From: Nocardia albiluteola
GTDB lineage: Bacteria > Actinomycetota > Actinomycetes > Mycobacteriales > Mycobacteriaceae
Direction: 5' to 3'
Assembly: GCF_018860155.1 (NCBI RefSeq)
Contig: NZ_JAHKNI010000008.1
Location: 372,001 to 436,000, forward strand
DNA: 64,000 bases
Made by a program: the position numbers and the translations under genes. Positions 63,325-64,000 of this stretch are shown here, one piece after another. Position 1 is the stretch's first letter, and each line of letters begins with the position of its first letter. The notes below the pieces were generated by a model. The model did not search any database and was not told where the DNA came from. It worked only from the letters and a program-made list of their open reading frames with translations.

Positions 63325-63396
63325 CTCGTCCGATACGGCGCCGGACGGATACAACTCCCTTCGGCGCCTTGGCACTTCGCTCGTCGCTAGTGTCGT

Positions 63397-63428
63397 AACC
63401 CCCGCGCTGCCCAGGCGGCGCGGGGGTT
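63397..63428 (+). terminator. Intrinsic terminator between acn and acnR
   Basis: A perfect 11-bp stem AACCCCCGCGC (63397-63407) with GCGCGGGGGTT (63418-63428), a 10-base loop and a short T-run (TTTG) follow the acn stop by 72 bases. It should end most acn transcripts, with read-through or a separate promoter giving acnR. Confidence 0.85.
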
Positions 63429-63454
63429 TGCCACACCCCGGTTTGGAGGAGCCC

Positions 63455-64000
63455 ATGCCCAAGGTCAGTGATGACCACCTCGCCGCCCGGCGCAGCCAGA
63501 TTCTGGACGGCGCGCGGCGCTGTTTCGCAGAATTCGGTTACGAGGGCGCGACGGTGCGGCGCCTGGAAGAGGCCATCGGCCTGTCCCGCGGCGCGATCTT
63601 CCATCACTTCCGGGACAAGGACGCGCTGTTCTTGGCGCTGGCCCAGGAGGATGCCGAGCGGATGGCCGAGGTCGCCGCGAACCAGGGCCTGGTGCAGGTG
63701 ATGCGGGAGATGCTCGCCAATCCGGAGCAGTACAACTGGCTGGGCACCCGGCTGGAGATCGCGCGCCGGCTGCGCACCGACCCGGAGTTCGCGGCGGGCT
63801 GGACCCAGCGTTCGGCCGAGCTCACCGCCGCGACCCTCGCGCGGCTGGAGCGACGCAAGGCCGCGGGCGCGTTGCGCGACGACGTGCCGACCGATGTCCT
63901 GCTGGGCTATCTGGACCTGGTGCTGGATGGGCTCATCGCTCGCATCGCCTCGGGCCACGCCAATGACAACCTCACTGCCGTACTGGATCTCGTGGAGGCC
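63455..64000 (+). CDS. acnR: TetR family aconitase repressor (3' end outside window)
   Basis: The 182 visible residues encode a TetR regulator. The helix-turn-helix is at 13-57 (ILDGARRCFAEFGYEGATVRRLEEAIGLSRGAIFHHFRDKDALF), followed by a ligand domain with NPEQYNWLGTRLEIARRLRTDPEF. GGAGGAG stands eight bases before ATG 63455. Position directly after acn matches acnR of Corynebacterium and Rv1474c of M. tuberculosis. It should bind the CAGNAC-type box ahead of acn; citrate or iron has been reported as an effector in corynebacteria, which is not visible here. The C-terminus runs off the edge. Confidence 0.92.
   Translation, partial: MPKVSDDHLAARRSQILDGARRCFAEFGYEGATVRRLEEAIGLSRGAIFHHFRDKDALFLALAQEDAERMAEVAANQGLVQVMREMLANPEQYNWLGTRLEIARRLRTDPEFAAGWTQRSAELTAATLARLERRKAAGALRDDVPTDVLLGYLDLVLDGLIARIASGHANDNLTAVLDLVEA

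Overview
The window is high-GC actinobacterial chromosome from a mycolic-acid-producing member of the Mycobacteriales, most likely Nocardia or a close relative. Supporting signs are an antigen-85-type mycolyltransferase, the fabG1-inhA pair of mycolate synthesis, a ferrochelatase with the actinobacterial C-terminal cysteine cluster, a RipA-like peptidoglycan hydrolase, an Rpf-like protein, frequent GTG starts and ATGA/GTGA gene overlaps. No rRNA, tRNA, CRISPR array, insertion sequence or prophage was seen.

Layout. (1) 1-13.3 kb is an accessory zone of small regulator/enzyme modules: TetR genes divergent from an NAD-binding enzyme, from an SDR and from an FAD monooxygenase (two of the three intergenic regions hold clear paired operator palindromes), a decayed patatin gene, a cytochrome P450, a GGDEF-EAL protein, two divergent MarR-type genes, an orphan type II thioesterase, and a nucleoside hydrolase/amidohydrolase pair. 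(2) 13.3-18.7 kb is mutA-mutB-meaB (methylmalonyl-CoA mutase and its GTPase chaperone), with a TVP38-type membrane protein beside it. (3) 19.8-26 kb has a 14-bp tandem repeat, a mycolyltransferase, a decayed SAM methyltransferase, a Ser/Thr kinase, an MFS transporter fused to a MarR domain, and an Rpf-like protein. (4) 26-32 kb is a tightly coupled three-gene operon: a solute-binding protein, one polypeptide holding two ABC permease halves joined by a long glycine/serine-rich linker, and a membrane-anchored helical protein, with no ATPase gene. (5) 32-50.5 kb holds nfeD and an SPFH gene, small oxidoreductase/LysR modules, DUF3097, a three-gene operon of duplicated YbjQ-type proteins, and a very large poly-HAMP hybrid histidine kinase with its response regulator; then a VOC protein, a WYL regulator, a secreted trypsin-like protease, a TSUP permease and a 59-residue secreted peptide. 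(6) 51.5-64 kb is a conserved core: hemH, inhA, fabG1, VWA, DUF58, moxR, ripA-like and an Rv1476-like gene on the minus strand, then acn and its TetR repressor gene on the plus strand. As recalled from M. tuberculosis, the mutAB/meaB, nfeD/SPFH and hemH-to-acn genes all lie in the Rv1474c-Rv1496 neighbourhood, so regions 3-5 look like lineage-specific insertions into an ancestral block.

The most distinctive items are the 958-residue double-permease fusion with its ATPase-less operon, the MFS-MarR fusion with an internal ribosome binding site, the poly-HAMP kinase, the ancestral AcnR box ahead of acn, and several paired palindromic operators readable directly from the DNA. All functional statements come from reading motifs by eye; no database search was run.
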